DNA from: Mangifera indica
Taxonomy: Eukaryota; Streptophyta; Magnoliopsida; Sapindales; Anacardiaceae
Reading direction: 5' to 3'
NCBI RefSeq assembly: GCF_011075055.1
Contig: NC_058151.1
Coordinates: forward strand, 7,334,251 to 7,398,250
DNA length: 64,000 nt
In this document: positions 50,200 through 63,400 of the stretch, piece after piece
Position numbering within the stretch: position 1 is the stretch's first letter
Layout of the letters: every line of letters begins with the position of its first letter
Position numbers and translations under genes: made by a program
Notes under the pieces: generated by a model
Seen by the model: the letters and a program-made list of their open reading frames with translations, nothing else
The model's database searches: none
What the model was told of the DNA's origin: nothing

Positions 50200-53100
50200 C
50201 ACTCTTGGTCAATGGATTAGTGATCATACAATGCGTAGAATTATATTGTACGCATTTCCCTTTTGGAAATGAAGTCTCTTAAAATATTATGTTTAGTGTT
50301 GACATGTTTGGTTATTCTATAATACTCATTTATTTCAACAGACAACTATTGCTTTGACAATATCGTCCTATTTGCCCAAATTCACGAAGAATCTTCTTAA
50401 CCAAATAGTTTTTTGCATAATTACTAAATAGCTATATACTTGACTTTTGTTGTGGATATGACTATGCATTTCTGTTTCTTATTGCTCCAAGATATGGACC
50501 CTTTTGGAGTAAAAAAATATAGCTAAAAATTGATTTGCGTTAGTCTAAATTACCTCCTTAACTGACATTTCAATAACCAATCAAATGCAATGCAATCCTT
50601 AAACACATAAACAATAATCCACAAAGTCTTTGTAAAAATATATCAATATTCTGTAGATATCCTTTCAGTGCTCTTTTCAATATTGATTTATATTGACTAA
50701 CCAGCGTGACAACAAAAACAAATGTTTGGGCATATATACACTATAACATACACAATACATATGATGACATTTGAATAGATAACTATTGACATTTATTTGC
50801 TTCCACTTTAAGTTTTGGGATATATCTCTCAACCAAATAATTTGCTATTTGTCACATGAGTATCAATGAGTTCATAGTTTATCATATTGGATTGTTCTAG
50901 AATCTGTTGAATATTATGTTTTTGTGCAGAATCAAAAGTTTCTTTGAACAATCCCTCTAGATTTTAATTCCCAATATATAATCTGCTTTTCCACATTCTG
51001 TAGGTTAAAAGTATGGACAACTATCCTTTGATAATAGTCACTTCAAACATTTCTAGCTATAAACACATTATCACATGCATTGATAAAATTATAAATTTGT
51101 CATCAGACTTCATCATATAAATATGGTGGTCTTGATTAATCATTTTAAAGTCATAAGATATTAAGTCTTATGAAATGTCAAGTACCAATGTTTAAATGAC
51201 AATTTTAAGTCTATAACATTTTTGAAGCTTGCATACTCTAAGTTTTACACCTATAACAACAAGATTTATATCTTGTTTCATATAGATTTCTTTGTCAAGT
51301 TCTCCATTAAAGAATGTTGTCTTCACATTCATCTTATACAATTCTAAATTTAAATGTGTTACTACACCTAGAATCAAACATATCGAAGTAAATTTTGTAA
51401 ATGATGAAAACATCCTTCTTCATTATCTATACCCACTCATTGGGTATAGTTATTCGCTATAAGACGAGATTATATCTATTTATTGAGTCATTCGCTTTAC
51501 GATTGATTCAAGAAACTTACTTGTTCCTAATGGGTTTCCAACCTCGACAATGAGTCAACCAAAACCTAGAATTGGTTTGTTTCTATGTATTTTATTTGTT
51601 CTTCTAATGCATCTTACCATTTTTCCTTTTCTAAGAGTGAGACAACTTCTTTTGTGATTTTAGGTTCTTCATCATCTTTGAGAGTGATTATAAAAACCTC
51701 TTTTTGAATTTAAAACATCACTAGAAAAGTTTTGGACATTTATTCCTATGCAATTAAGGATTATCGCTCTCACTATTCGAAATAGAATGAAACTTAATCT
51801 CAATACTCCCACTAGGTTAAGATGGACGAAGTAAGCAATTGAGAATCATTGCTCCTACTTTCCAAAACAGGTTGGAGTTCAATTGTATTTGCTCCCACTG
51901 TCTGGAATAAGTGAAGGTATTATCTTTTAAGACTCAACTAATGGGCGTTAAGATGTATCTATCCTCATTCTTCTCTCATCTCATTCAAATGAAACTTTTT
52001 TTCAACATCATCCCTATTAGGAAAAATATCCTCTATGAATGTAAAATCTCTTAATACAATTTCAATTAATCTTTTAGTGAAATCCTCTCTAATAAACACA
52101 TACCCTTTAGGTGTTCAACGCATCTAATAAAGATACATTCCTTTCTTTTTAGTCCTAGTTTTTCAAACTCATGGGAAAAGCTATAGATAAATACTACTAA
52201 CCCTTATGGTTACAATCAATTAACTCAGGTTTTTTACTTAACCATAATTCATAAGGAGTGGAAGTAATTGATTTAGTAGGCACTCGGTTAAGTACATAGG
52301 TAGCGGTCAAAGTTATATTATCACAAAATGACGTTGATGTTTTACTTACATCATCATTGCCCTACCAATTCCAATAGAGTTCAATTATTCTTCTCCGCTA
52401 TACCATTTAGTTGCAAAGTTCTTGGAATTATTAGTTGTTATACTATTCCTTTTTTATTACTCAGTTCCTCAAATTTTTCAGACAAATATTTAAGACTTCG
52501 GTCAGTTTTTAAAACTCTTATTCATTTTGTCTAATTGATTCTCAACCTCAATTATATATTGTGTCTAAAGTAGTCTATTACTTTTGACTCACGAGAGATC
52601 AAATAGACAAGACCAAATTGAGCACTATCATCAACACAAGTAATAAAATATGAGACACCTTCATAAACTTTACATTGATAGGAAACACATATATCCAAGT
52701 ATATAAATTGCAAAAGAATTCAAGCTCTTACAACTTTGTCAAATGGTTTTCTAGAAATTTTTCTAATTGGGCAATGCACACATGTATGCAGTTATATTTA
52801 TATGAAAGTTCCTAATAAACTTTCATAAGCCAATTTATTCAATTCATTTTGGCCAAACGCGCCCTAATTTAGCATGCCAAATATTTGCATTCATATCCAT
52901 ATATATAAGAGAAGCAAACAATGAAAAACTAACTTTATCATAATGAAAGGTGACAAACACCATATAACCATTTAACAACAAACCAAATCCATAGAAATCA
53001 ATTTTATTAAATTTTGATAAAACACCCAGAGAAATTCAAATTATATCCTAGTTTAAGAAGAACAAGTATTTTGATCAAGATTCATTGAATATTTAGAGTA

Positions 53101-54155
53101 TATTGGATTTCATGTAGGTATAGGATTTGACCACCTTGCAAAACTCATTTACTTGTGTCAATTCATTTTACTACAACCCTTGTATTACTGTCTACATATA
53201 TCCAATTCACCTTATTCGAAATTCAATAGAAATCCACTAAAGATTTTTTATCATGGTCTACTTGGTCAATGACTTTTAAGTTCATAATCCATGTAGGACA
53301 ATACTCAATTAATATCATATTACTAGAAAATAAAGTTTCATCACTTTATGTAAAATGAGACAATTTAATTTTTAGCCAATTCATTCATGGGTGAAATGAC
53401 TTCCATTGCTTTTATTGTAACAATTCGTCTTGTTTCTGTCTCTTCTTCTAGTACATTTGCCTCTTTTCCGTTTCATTTTCTTGTTCTTATTCTTTGAGCA
53501 TTACATGACCTCTTTCCTATACTTGGATTTAGGCCACTTACTTTGGAACTCAACTCTGCAATGTATGCATGAGTACTAAGTTTAGTTGCCTCAAAAGTGT
53601 TTGTCCTCTAGTTTTATATGACAAGAACTACTAATAAAAGTCCTTATATTCTAATTGTAGGTCATATGTATCGTCATACACTCATACTTTTGTGAAGAGA
53701 TCATTTTACTCAATGAACCTATTGTTCATTTGTCAGGTTGTGCCTAGCTGACTTCTAGTCCATAATCATATATGATATTCTATCAAATTTAATGATCAAC
53801 TGTCTTTATTTGGGAACTACAGTTCCTTCAAAGTTTTCTATCAAAACCATAATTATGACATATGTAGTTAAGCATTACTAGTACTTGTATACTAGATAGT
53901 TATTCATGGAACTAGTTAAGATATCATATGAAGTGAGTTTTGCTTCTTACATGTGTGATGTGCATCCATAACACATTTGTGTAAGATATCAATCGGGTTT
54001 TTATCTCTCAGTCAGCTACGACTTTATCTTAACTTGATTTGCGACCTCTAAAACCTTTTGCTTATCTAGGATATTATGCATTTTAATTACCACACGTTGG
54101 AATTATCTTTATTCAGTATCATTGTCATTTAAATCAGTCATTATGTCCTAGGATG
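50200..54155 (-). pseudogene. Eroded copia gag-pol remnant
   Basis: Recognisable pieces on the minus strand include a gag piece (VVIKMHNILDKQKVLEVANQ) near 54090. Reverse transcriptase appears as HLNLELYKMNVKTTFFNGEL then DKEIYMKQ at 51270-51370. RNase H with TKHVNTKHNILRDFISKRE is near 50310-50260. Integrase-like stretches lie at 52300-52800, where the plus sequence closely parallels 26440-27000 in the first copia. Stops and frameshifts are frequent. Confidence 0.7.
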
Positions 54156-54407
54156 TTATGATTAATTAGATCACAGAGACATATATCAAACATAACTCAA
54201 TCAACTTAACCAAATACACATAAATTGTTGTAATTATGCATTAAAATTTAAAATATCTCACATAAGACAAAATCAAAAGTTCACTATGTTTCTAATCATT
54301 TTCCATTACTTAAATGCTTGACATTTTAAAATTCAATCTAATTGCGCCAATATTAATTTTGAATGAGAATTTCACTAAACTTTACTAATCTTAGAATTCT
54401 CACATTT

Positions 54408-54441
<34 letters not shown>

Positions 54442-55787
54442 ACAACAAATACATCATTTATAATGACTAGGATCATTTCATCAACTCGTATCATTCTCAA
54501 AGTCACTTTATCTATGATAAAGTCTCTAAGAAATTTGTGATAGGTCAAATACCTCGCATTTCGTTAATTTGGGAATAACATCAAAATGGTGGGGTTTCTC
54601 TCGTACATTACTAAGTGTCACTCATTAGCAAGCTGTAATGTATCCACTCAACCTCAAAAGTTTTTGAATTCTTGTCCCAAACAAGATCATTAATTACGGG
54701 GGTAACAATCATGTATAGATATTATTAGACTATGTACTATCTTTTTTCCAATTAAGAGAGTACAATTAATTATATATATAGTTTCAACATGAACCATTAA
54801 ATCATTAGATGATCACATCATATATTTAATGGGATGATCCTTAGTCAACAATCTCGCATGAATTAGAAACATGTGTTTTTGAAACACCGATATATGAACA
54901 TGTCTTTATGCGCCCTAGGACCCATGGAACACATTCCGTACATAAATCCAAGCATTACATAGCTGGCACGTTTCAAAACAGTGTTTCCAAAGCCCAAACG
55001 CATTAAAAAGAGTTCCTCATGTGTTGTTACACGCCAAAATATGGCCTTACGCACCTTCACACATTGATCAACATCACACGTGCCTTCATGCATCGAGAGT
55101 GAGCCACACACACCTCCATGCTCTGAGAAGACTCTTATGCACTTCTATGCACTCACACGCACTAGTGCCTACAATTGACTATTGACTTTTGTTGACAAGT
55201 CAATGATGACAGGTCAACCTTTGACTGTTGACCTAAAAACTAACTCGGGCGGGTCTTGATCGGTTTGAGTGTAACCCAATTGACCATGGGTTAACCCATT
55301 GACCAATGGGTTTGGTCAACCCATTGGTCAACTGGGTTAGATAATTGAGTTTTTCTAACCTGATTGCGATCCAATTTTACATGAAAACCCTAAGGATTCT
55401 GTCGTCAAATTGATTGCCTTTCGGTGAGACCATAGGGCTTTTGAAGCTCTCTAATCGACCATCCTTCTCGGACCAACAACGGTGTCCAATGTCATCAAAT
55501 TCCGACGATATGACAACAAGAAAAACACATCATGGGTCATGGTATTTGACTTGATTTTTGTTAATTCTGATGTTAATTTGATGTGATTTTAAATTTAAAA
55601 CATGTAAAATAAGTCCAACGATCATTCTAGTACATTTCTAACCTCCAATTTCATGCAATTTTGGCCGAACTTAATTTGTATCCAAAATGAATTTTAACAA
55701 CAATTTCATTCTAAAATAAAAAAATTCAGATTATAATTGCACAAAATACATAATTTTATTCACAAAAAAATGACATATTCGTAACTT

Positions 55788-55802
55788 ATACTCTGATACT
55801 AA
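55788..55802 (-). other. Primer binding site of the second copia element
   Basis: The minus strand reads TTAGTATCAGAGTATAAG next to the LTR, a degraded initiator tRNA-Met complement in the same position as in the first element. Confidence 0.6.
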
Positions 55803-56160
55803 TGTTGGAAACATTTAACATGCCAAAAATCAATTCTGTAAATTCTGTAAATATAAATTCGTCATACTCAGCTTCTATTTCATGATGAAAGCAATCCTAC
55901 ACAACATGAGGTGTTGAAGTAAGTCATTTCCATGACCTCATTTGCCACGTATTGTATTCCTTTTGAGAGACATTTGTTTGTGTGTTTTTTGTGCCTTGCG
56001 AGAAGAAGAATTTTTATTGTTCTGTAAACATTGCATTATTCTAGAGGGGAGGCAGTTTGGACGTATAAATGAAAGTCCAATTGCTACCACACCAACTGCC
56101 CTTTGGTAGCTAAGTAAACTGAGTCGGATCAACCCATTATGGGTGGACCCAAACCTAAAC
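55803..56160 (-). repeat. 5' LTR of the second copia element
   Basis: Starts TGTTGGAAACATTTAAC. Its far end (CCCATTATGGGTGGACCCAAACC) resembles the first element's ATCATGGGTGGACCGAATCC. The outer boundary near 56160 is approximate, since no partner LTR was found. Confidence 0.5.
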
Positions 56161-56465
56161 CTTATGCTAAATTATTGAATAACAATTACCCCACATAATA
56201 GCATATCTTCCTCAGATCACCATTTTTAAATAGTTTTATGTGTGTCATTTGTTTCATGCAAAATTGTAGAGAAGTAGGACAATTTTCAAATTGCCTATGA
56301 TATTGCTTCTAGCAGCTTGACAGCGGATTTTACGTGGGACCATTGGTTTTCGCAGGAAGTGTTGAATTTCTGTATATACTTTATGAGACAATAACAATGC
56401 TTCCTGGATATATGTCAATAGTTTTTATCCTATGCGAATAGCTCTGTCAAGAATCATGCATGGCA

Positions 56466-59385
56466 GGTCTGTTGGTCTGGAGTTAACTCTTGATGATTTT
56501 CAGAAGGTCATTGATGAGGTTCCGTTTCTTGCAGATCTAAAGCCCAGTGGTAAATGTGTCATGGAGGATGCACATGAGGCATGAATGTATTGTTTATAAT
56601 ATCTTGTTTCTTCTATATAATTAATACCAAGCTTTGCATTACATCGTGTTTTATGTCATTCCTTATCCCTCAAAATCTTGAATGGACAAATCCTTAATGT
56701 GAAACTAGTTGGGGTTGATTGCATGGATCCTTTCTGTTTTTCTGTGCTGTCAATTGGCACACTGACTTGACCAAGTAATTTTGTTCTTTTTTGATTGGAG
56801 GAACACCTGCAGTCATCCTATATCTTTTGGTGAACGGGTTTTTAGATGGCGATTGTATTACTGGCATGGAATAAACATTTTATGAGAAATTTGATGTTTA
56901 TTTATTTAGTTTATGTTACATTTGTAGAATTATAAATTGAGTTATGAACAAAATTAATATTATTGATAGAGCATTATACAATAGATAGTATTAAAATATA
57001 ATCAAAACTAGAATCATAATTTTATGAAATAAGAAAAATAATAAATAACTAAACTAAAATCCTATATAATACTATGAAATAAGAAAATAATAAATAATTA
57101 AACAAAAAACCCCTTCCTATGAAATAGAAAAAATAATAAATAATAAATCAAAATCAGAACTAATTAGAATAAGATAATAATCAGATCAAATAGGAATATG
57201 TTTAACACTCCTTTGTAATTATAGTCAGAGCTCTCAGAGCTACAACTGAAGACACAAGCTGACAAGTCAGTTGTGTCAGCAAAGAGAGAGTGTGCCGAAG
57301 AGAATGGCTGGGTTGACATCGGCTTGATCTTGGGCAGTCTAAGTTGAAGGAAGGATGTTGTCAGAACAAGAATCACAAACCGTTGAAGGCAATGGGGATA
57401 ACGGGAAAATAGAACCACAGTAGCCAAACCAACAATGACCGAAAAAAACTTCGAATTAGCCATCAAAAGAAAAAGAGACTAATAATGGATAGAAAACTTG
57501 GTCAAGTCCGAGAACAGAGAAAGGTTGGGATGTCGTCGGTACAGGAGAGAACCAACAATAGGAGAAAGGCTAGAGCAAGTGCTTAATCATGTGAGAGACA
57601 AGAATAGAGGCTTACTTGTGAGAGAGACGAGAGTAAGGGCTTAATTGTGAGAGATGAAAATACAAGCTCGATCAAAAGAGACAAGAGTAAAGACTCAATC
57701 GTGAGAGAAACAAAAGCAAAGGCTAGGGACAAAAAAAAAAAGTAGTTTTCAAAATTGAAGGCCATTGGAGTATAGAATTATGAATTGAGTTATGCGCCAA
57801 ATTAATATTATTAACGAAACATTGTACAATGTAGTTAAAACTAAAATCCTAATCCTATAAAATAGGAAAAATAATAAATAACTAAATTGAATCTTATAAA
57901 ATAGAAAAATAATAAATAACTAAACTAGAATTCTAATCCTATGAAATAAGAAAAATAATAAATAACAAACCAAATTAGACTTAATCGGAATGATATCAAA
58001 TAAGAATCAAATTTGATTAGAATAAGAGCAAATAGGAACAGACCAAAATCAAACCCAATTAGAATCAGATCAAATAAGAATCACATCTGATCAGAATTAG
58101 ATCAAATAGTTACTGGGAAGGCTCTCGCTGAAAATGCAGCAAATTTCACTCGTTTGTTGGAGGGGCTGGCTGGAAGCACTTTCACTTTATTCAGAAATTA
58201 CTTTATTGATTTTTGCTGTTCCTTCTTGCATGTGATAACCAGCTAAATGACTCTATATTGCTTTTGTTTTCAGGACATAATAATACCACTGTCAAACCCT
58301 ATCAATAAAATAGGCCACCTCCGAATATTATTTGGAAATGTTGCACCACAGGGTTCTGTAGCAAAAATTACTCGAAAAGGGCTACATTTCTCTGGTGTTA
58401 TTTTCTTCTTTCTTACATATTTTTTTAAGTCCTGTTTATTGGAACGTTGTGCAGTTATGTTTAGTCCATTGTCCGTAAGATAATGGTTAAAAGAACTTTC
58501 TTTTCAGGTCCTGCCCTTATCTATGAAGGAGAGGAATCTATTATTGCGGCTATCTTTGAGGATCTTATGAGTTTTAAAGTATGCTAAAGTTTTCTATGCT
58601 GTTTAGACCCTTTTTCTTTTCTGGTATTTCTATGTTGTATAATCATAGGTAATTTTGTTTTGGCCTAAACTAAAATTTCTTTTGAGTATACGGGGGATTA
58701 AACCGAGGAGTTCCTAGTTCTGTAAGTAAAACTTCTCAACTCCTTACTTAGCAACTTATAAGTCTCTTTTCAGTTTGGAGGTAACTCATTGCCATGTTTT
58801 TTTTTAAAAATGTTTTTGGCTTGGGATTTCCCATAAACATGTAAAATTTCAGTTTTTATTCCATAAGCTCATGGATTTTCTTCTTCTGACTATATTGTAG
58901 CGATTTTGGAGGATCTGTTTTTACTTATATTTGTCATATTCCAGGGAAAAGTGGTTGTCATAAGAGGAGAAGGGCCTAAGGGAGGGCCTGACATGCCTGA
59001 AACGTTGGCACCGACAAGTGCAATAATGGGAGCAGGTCTCGGAAAGGCACTTTTTACTTTAGATCTATGCTTGGATTCACTCAATTGTTTGTTTTGATGC
59101 TCTTTCCAAATTGTAGATTGATGTGTTAATAACAATTACTTTTGATATGATCATATGCATACTATTAGCTTTGGTCTATTTAACGTCGCAAAGTCATGTT
59201 TACTTCAATGCTATATATTTTTAGACAAATAATTTTCTTTAATTACCAATCATTTGCTTTCGAGTAAAATAGTGTCCACAAAATAGTGTTCACATGGCTG
59301 ATGAATTGAATATGTTCCAGCCCTGACATCAAGATTCATTGGGATATTGTTACTGTACATTGCAGGAGGTTGCATTAATTTATAG
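56466..59385 (+). pseudogene. Truncated dihydroxy-acid dehydratase (DHAD) gene fragment
   Basis: Exon pieces in order match plant DHAD, the plastid iron-sulfur enzyme of branched-chain amino acid synthesis. They are [20 protein letters not shown] (56471-56578), IGGTPAVILYLL then NGFLDGDCIT (56796-56870), VTGKALAENAANF (58109-58150), [20 protein letters not shown] (58265-58390), GPALIYEGEESIIAAIFEDL (58507-58580), [20 protein letters not shown] then MGAGLGK (58944-59037), and EVALI near 59366. Several introns keep GT-AG ends, so this is a genomic fragment and not a processed copy. The N-terminal half with the cluster cysteines and the C-terminal part are absent. A splice acceptor is lost before IGGTP, and a TRIM-like insertion splits one exon. 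It cannot encode a working enzyme; an intact paralogue must lie elsewhere. Confidence 0.85.
56920..58108. mobile_element. TRIM-like insertion with direct terminal repeats
   Basis: About 1.19 kb lies between two GTTAC copies (56915-56919 and 58109-58113), a 5-bp target duplication inside the DHAD fragment. Direct terminal repeats are 56923-57207 and about 57770-58108: 'tagaattataaattgagttatgaacaaaattaatatta' matches 'tagaattatgaattgagttatgcgccaaattaatatta'. The 560-bp interior has 'gagagacaagagtaaag' repeats and no recognisable protein. A primer site was not identified. This fits a terminal-repeat retrotransposon in miniature. Confidence 0.6.
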
Positions 59386-60489
59386 CTACTCGAAGATACA
59401 AGTGAATTGTGAAATATTTGATTGTACGTTAAATATAGATTCTTATGTTACTTATAATAACTTTTTCGTTTTGATTATAGAAAGAGATTATTATAATAAA
59501 TTTATAGTTTTTTTCTTATTTTTTATAATTATAGATCATATAGAGACTTTGAGATAATTGTGATTAAAACATAATCAATGTTAACGATAATATTTTGAGA
59601 ATAAAGTATTTATTATCAATATTATTATAACGATTAAAATATTTATTATTAATATGATATTTAGTGATGGATAAATATTATTATAAAGACAAAAATATTC
59701 ATCGTTGATAGCATATTTAGTGACTGATAAATATTGTTATAACAATAGAAATATTCATCATTAATATTATATATAGTGATAGGTAAATATTGTTATAACG
59801 ATGAAGATATTCATCGTTGATATTACTATTTTTAATAATGAGACTTATATTTCTCGTTATTTATATTAACAACTAATTTTCTTTTTGTTATAACTTTTTT
59901 TTTTTTGTAGTGTAAGTATTAGTAAACATTATTGATAAATATAAAATAAATAACTTTATTTTTACAATTACATTTGATAATGCAAAAACTAATGATATAG
60001 TAATTGATTTAAGGAGGAATCATTTAAATTAACGTTTGGTGGCAAATTATTTAACATTAGTTGTGGATATCAAATCATGAATTTAATAGCTCAAGATAAT
60101 TTGAGTTTACCCAAAGGTCATATAGGAACAATTAGACATGTCATCTCTAGCATGCATACAAGTATGCCATTACATGTGTAAACAAATTGGTTTTAGACGT
60201 CAAAAATTAAAAACCGATCCTAAAACTAGGTGGGATTCACCATATTGAAATCATGTGAAAGATATGAAACGATTATAACACAATTTTTTAATACATATGT
60301 AAAAGCTCTCAAAAATCAATTTTTTTTAACTAGGAATGATTGAGACATGACCAATATTCTAATAAACATTTTGGAGTCCTTTGAAACCATCACCGATCAA
60401 TGCTTAGGTGTTTATTATCTCACCAATTGTTTAATTTTATATTCTATAGTAGGCATTAGTTTTTATTTTTAAAGAATATAAATTTTCTT
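59386..60489. other. AT-rich gap with a 56-bp tandem repeat
   Basis: No gene is recognised. At 59650-59830 three copies of a 56-bp unit ('tagtgatggataaatattattataa...tattcatcgttgata') start at 59661, 59717 and 59773. The flanking 59460-59640 shows looser related sequence. Confidence 0.6.
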
Positions 60490-63400
60490 TTTGTAAATAA
60501 ATTTTATTAACCAAAAGACAAAGCTACAAAAATGGCACACCACTAGACAACCCATCAGGTTGTGTAAAGCGGCTATAAGCTAAAATTAACAAAAAACACA
60601 ACCCTTATACAAAATGAGGGGGACACACCAATAAGCACCCAAAAGAGGATAAACATGCAAAAGCCGAAATAACAAAACACAACCTTTACATAAGAAGAGG
60701 GGGCACACTATTAAACATAAGGGCATAAAACAAGTAACATAGCCAACAAGGAGAACCAACCACACCTAAGCCTAAAGCCTAAGTCAACAACCGCCATATT
60801 CTCAAGTGAAGATACTATCTGAAAGGTCCTAGTTGTAGGCAAGGGAAAGATTGTCACTTAAAGCTTCCACATTACTTAAAAGGGCTACTTTTCTTGCACA
60901 CATGACTTGATAATGGCAAGGGTGGCCTCTTTAGACATCTTAGCATTATCAAAGCAAATGTTGTTTTAAGCCTTCTAAATATGGTAGACCGCAACACTAA
61001 GGGATAACTTGCTAGGGATATTCTTCAAGTCATCCTTCTTCTGTAAACTTGCCTTGTCTTAAATAAACATAGCCCATGTTTGATCCACATGAACCTGTAT
61101 GCAAAGTCTAAGAAACTTCTTCCAAATGAGGACACTAAATTCACATTTGAATATGAAATGATCCGTATCTTCCCTTTCTTGATCACACAACACACAATTA
61201 TGGTGGGGAGCAAGGCCAAGTCTAAGGAGCTTCTCTTTAGCCATAAACTTCCCTTAAATGGTAATTCAAGTGATAAAGGAATGCATAGGGAAGTGCCTTT
61301 TAAACCAAATTAAGCTATACGAAGGGACAATTTTCTTTCTCTCCCTCAAAACCTTCTAAACCAATTAGATGGTGAAGACCCTATTGGCATTAGACAACCA
61401 CCTATTAAAATCTTCCTTTTTTAAAGATTGAGAATTAGATAGTTCTTAATATCTATAAGGTGAATTGAGTTATATGCTAACCACTTCCAACTACCATGGT
61501 GGATGATGTTCTTGACTAATGCATTTCTAAGAAGCCTCAAGTCATAAATCACTCTATTGCCAAATCTATCATATAAAGGACCAAGTGGGTGCCAATTACC
61601 AAACCAAACGAAGGTGTTATCTCCATTCCCTATAATTCTTTTAATGAAAGGCTTCACAATATCTTTAAGGCTTAAAAGCTTTATCCAAGTCCAAGAGCAT
61701 TCCTTATCAACTTTATCTTCTAAAGACTTGTACTCTTTAGTCTATGAGGATTAATCCATTCTACCTAAAAAGAGTTACTATCCTTTTGGATAATCTTCTA
61801 TATATGTTGACCATGAAAACCTTGTTCTAGATTTTGCTTTTCATTATTCCCAAATTGTCTTCTCTTTTAGGAATGCAAACCTCTTCCCAAGCCACCTTAA
61901 CCTTTCAACATTCAAATCAACCCTACACCAAAGGAAAACTCTAATAAGTCTATCAATCTCCTTATGTACACAAGCCGAAAGGACAAACAAAGAGGACCAA
62001 TATACTATTATGCTAAATAGGATGCACTTGATGAGAATGAGCCAACCTATATAAGATAGAAACTTGCATCTCCAAGACGAAATCCTTCCTAATATCCTTT
62101 CTAAAAGTGGCTTGTAATCTTAGACCTTAATCTTATTAGAGGTGATAAGGACTCTGAAATATTTGAAGGGGAGTTAGCCACTTTCAATGTTGAGGCACTT
62201 TACAAGCTAACTTTTGCCTTTATTAGAAACACCAGAGAGGTAGAGATTACTTTTAGATAGGTTGGCTTTGAAAATAGACCAACCTTGGAATCAAATGAGT
62301 AGCTCTTTAATGAGGGAAATAAAAGTGACATCTACCCTGTAAAATAACATAAGATCATCAATAAGCCAAAGGCGAGTTATGTTAATTTTTTTTTACATTT
62401 CCAATTATGGTTGAAGTTCTCATTGTTTTTCAATTCCCCAAGCATGTAAGAGAGCACCTCAATGGCCATGACAAAAAAGTATGGAGAGAAAGGATCCATT
62501 TGTTTAAGCCTCTTAGAACTATTGAAGAATCCCATTAATTCCTTATTCATGCTAATTAAGAAAGAAGGGATGGTATCACAATCATAATCCAATCAATGCA
62601 TTAAGAAGGAAAACCAATAGTAGTGAACTACTCTAATGAAGTCCTGATTAAGAAAGTCATAAGCCTTCAAAAGGTCAATCTTAATGGTGCATTTTTTTTC
62701 CTTAGATTCCTTGTGATAATTGTGCATAAACTACTGGCAAAAGAGGATATTATCTCCAATGTTTCCCTTCACCAACAAAGGCACTTTAGGCCTTATCAAT
62801 AAATTTTGATAGCAAAGTTGTTATCCTATTTGTCATGACTTTGGTAATGCATTTGCATATCAAGTTGTAATAAGCGATCGGTAGATAATCTTTGCAAAAA
62901 GAGAGGTTAGAAACCTTAGGGACAAGTACAAGGATTGTATAATTTATCTCACTAAGGAGATAACACATGGAGAAGAAATGCTTGATGACCTTAATTACAT
63001 CACCCCTAATAACCTCTCAAGTCACTTTGTAAAAAAAGGAACCATATCTATTCGGGCCCGGGGCCTTATTATTGTTTATGGAAAATATGATATTTTTGAT
63101 CTTCTTATCTTCAACATCTTTGGAAAGAACTACAACTTCCTTATGAGAAACTTAAAACTTGACAAGCTTTCTTAATTCTTTAATCTCCACATTTCCATTT
63201 GAGTTACCATTAAGTACAACCCTAAAGTGATTAATAAACTTCTTCTTGATCCCAGCCATCTCACACGAATAGGAACTATCTTCAAGCATAATAACTTGGA
63301 TAGAGCTGATATTGCAATGTCCTTTTATGCAATTGAAGAAGTACTTTGTATTTTGATCACCCTCCCTAAGCCAATAAACCTTGGCCTTTTGCTTAACCAA

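Larger units (their letters stand above)
49140..56160 (-). mobile_element. Second, eroded copia element of the same family as 22929-30579
   Basis: From about 49150 the sequence parallels the inner part of the first copia element (for example 'aataacactagctccttttaatccctcatttat' near 49253 against 23511). Order on the minus strand: LTR (55803-56160), primer site, leader with ACGC-rich words, gag, integrase, reverse transcriptase, RNase H. No 3' LTR is found at the left, so this end is truncated. Decay is heavier than in the first copy, and a (TA)n run at about 54413-54437 is specific to it. It begins about 370 bp beyond the NDUFS1 stop. Confidence 0.75.

Noticed and set aside
56466..59385. Functional DHAD gene with unusual introns
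   Set aside because: Both ends of the protein are missing, one splice acceptor is lost, and an exon is split by an insertion.
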